From Candidatus Adiutrix sp. (GTDB taxonomy: Bacteria > Desulfobacterota > Desulfarculia > Adiutricales > Adiutricaceae), in contig JAITVE010000144.1 in assembly GCA_031285975.1 (NCBI GenBank), positions 1-7,117 of the forward strand: 7,117 nt of DNA, given 5' to 3'. A model generated the notes under the pieces. That model was not told the DNA's origin and ran no database searches. It worked only from the letters and a program-made list of their open reading frames with translations. The translations under genes and the position numbers were made by a program. Shown here piece by piece: positions 7,097 to 7,117 of this stretch (its first letter is position 1; the number at the start of each line of letters is the position of its first letter).

Positions 7097-7117
7097 TGCT
7101 GTTCTCCTAAAATAGAA

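Overview
This 7.1 kb, GC-rich window reads as ordinary Gram-negative bacterial chromosome. The clues are a two-membrane-segment histidine kinase paired with a sigma-54 activator, a periplasmic TctC-type binding protein with a signal peptide, and a dispersed repeat of the type that encodes the spurious peptide 'IPAFAGMT' in many proteobacterial genomes. A member of Desulfobacterota (former Deltaproteobacteria) or a related proteobacterium is my best guess. It is an inference from gene style, because no marker gene such as 16S rRNA is present.

Layout: bases 1-36 hold nothing I can assign. Bases 37-119 are an inverted pair of REP-like hairpins. Then come five plus-strand genes: mnmA (tRNA 2-thiouridylase, 148-1299), a 145-base gap, cysK (cysteine synthase, 1445-2392), a membrane histidine kinase (2373-3929), a sigma-54-dependent response regulator (3919-5304) and a DUF2161-like PD-(D/E)XK protein (5273-6067). 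The last four overlap one another by 20, 11 and up to 32 bases, so they look like one translationally coupled operon. A strong hairpin with U-tracts on both sides (6074-6111) ends this operon and also ends the convergent minus-strand gene for a TctC-family solute-binding protein (7096-6134).

How the genes may work together: CysK makes cysteine, and cysteine is the sulfur source (through a cysteine desulfurase not in this window) for the tRNA thiolation done by MnmA, so the first two genes share a sulfur theme. The kinase and regulator form a complete two-component system of the NtrB/ZraS and NtrC/ZraR type, with all catalytic motifs intact. Their signal and target genes cannot be read from the window. 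The DUF2161 protein has an unknown job, and the binding protein probably serves uptake of a carboxylate.

The least explained items are a three-tier nested inverted repeat between mnmA and cysK (1285-1375), an MnmA that lacks the usual second catalytic cysteine but carries an extra Cys/His-rich insert, and the nuclease-fold gene welded to the end of a two-component operon. I see no convincing evidence of a wholly new system, phage, insertion sequence, CRISPR array, tRNA or rRNA. The long antisense reading frames are by-products of high GC.
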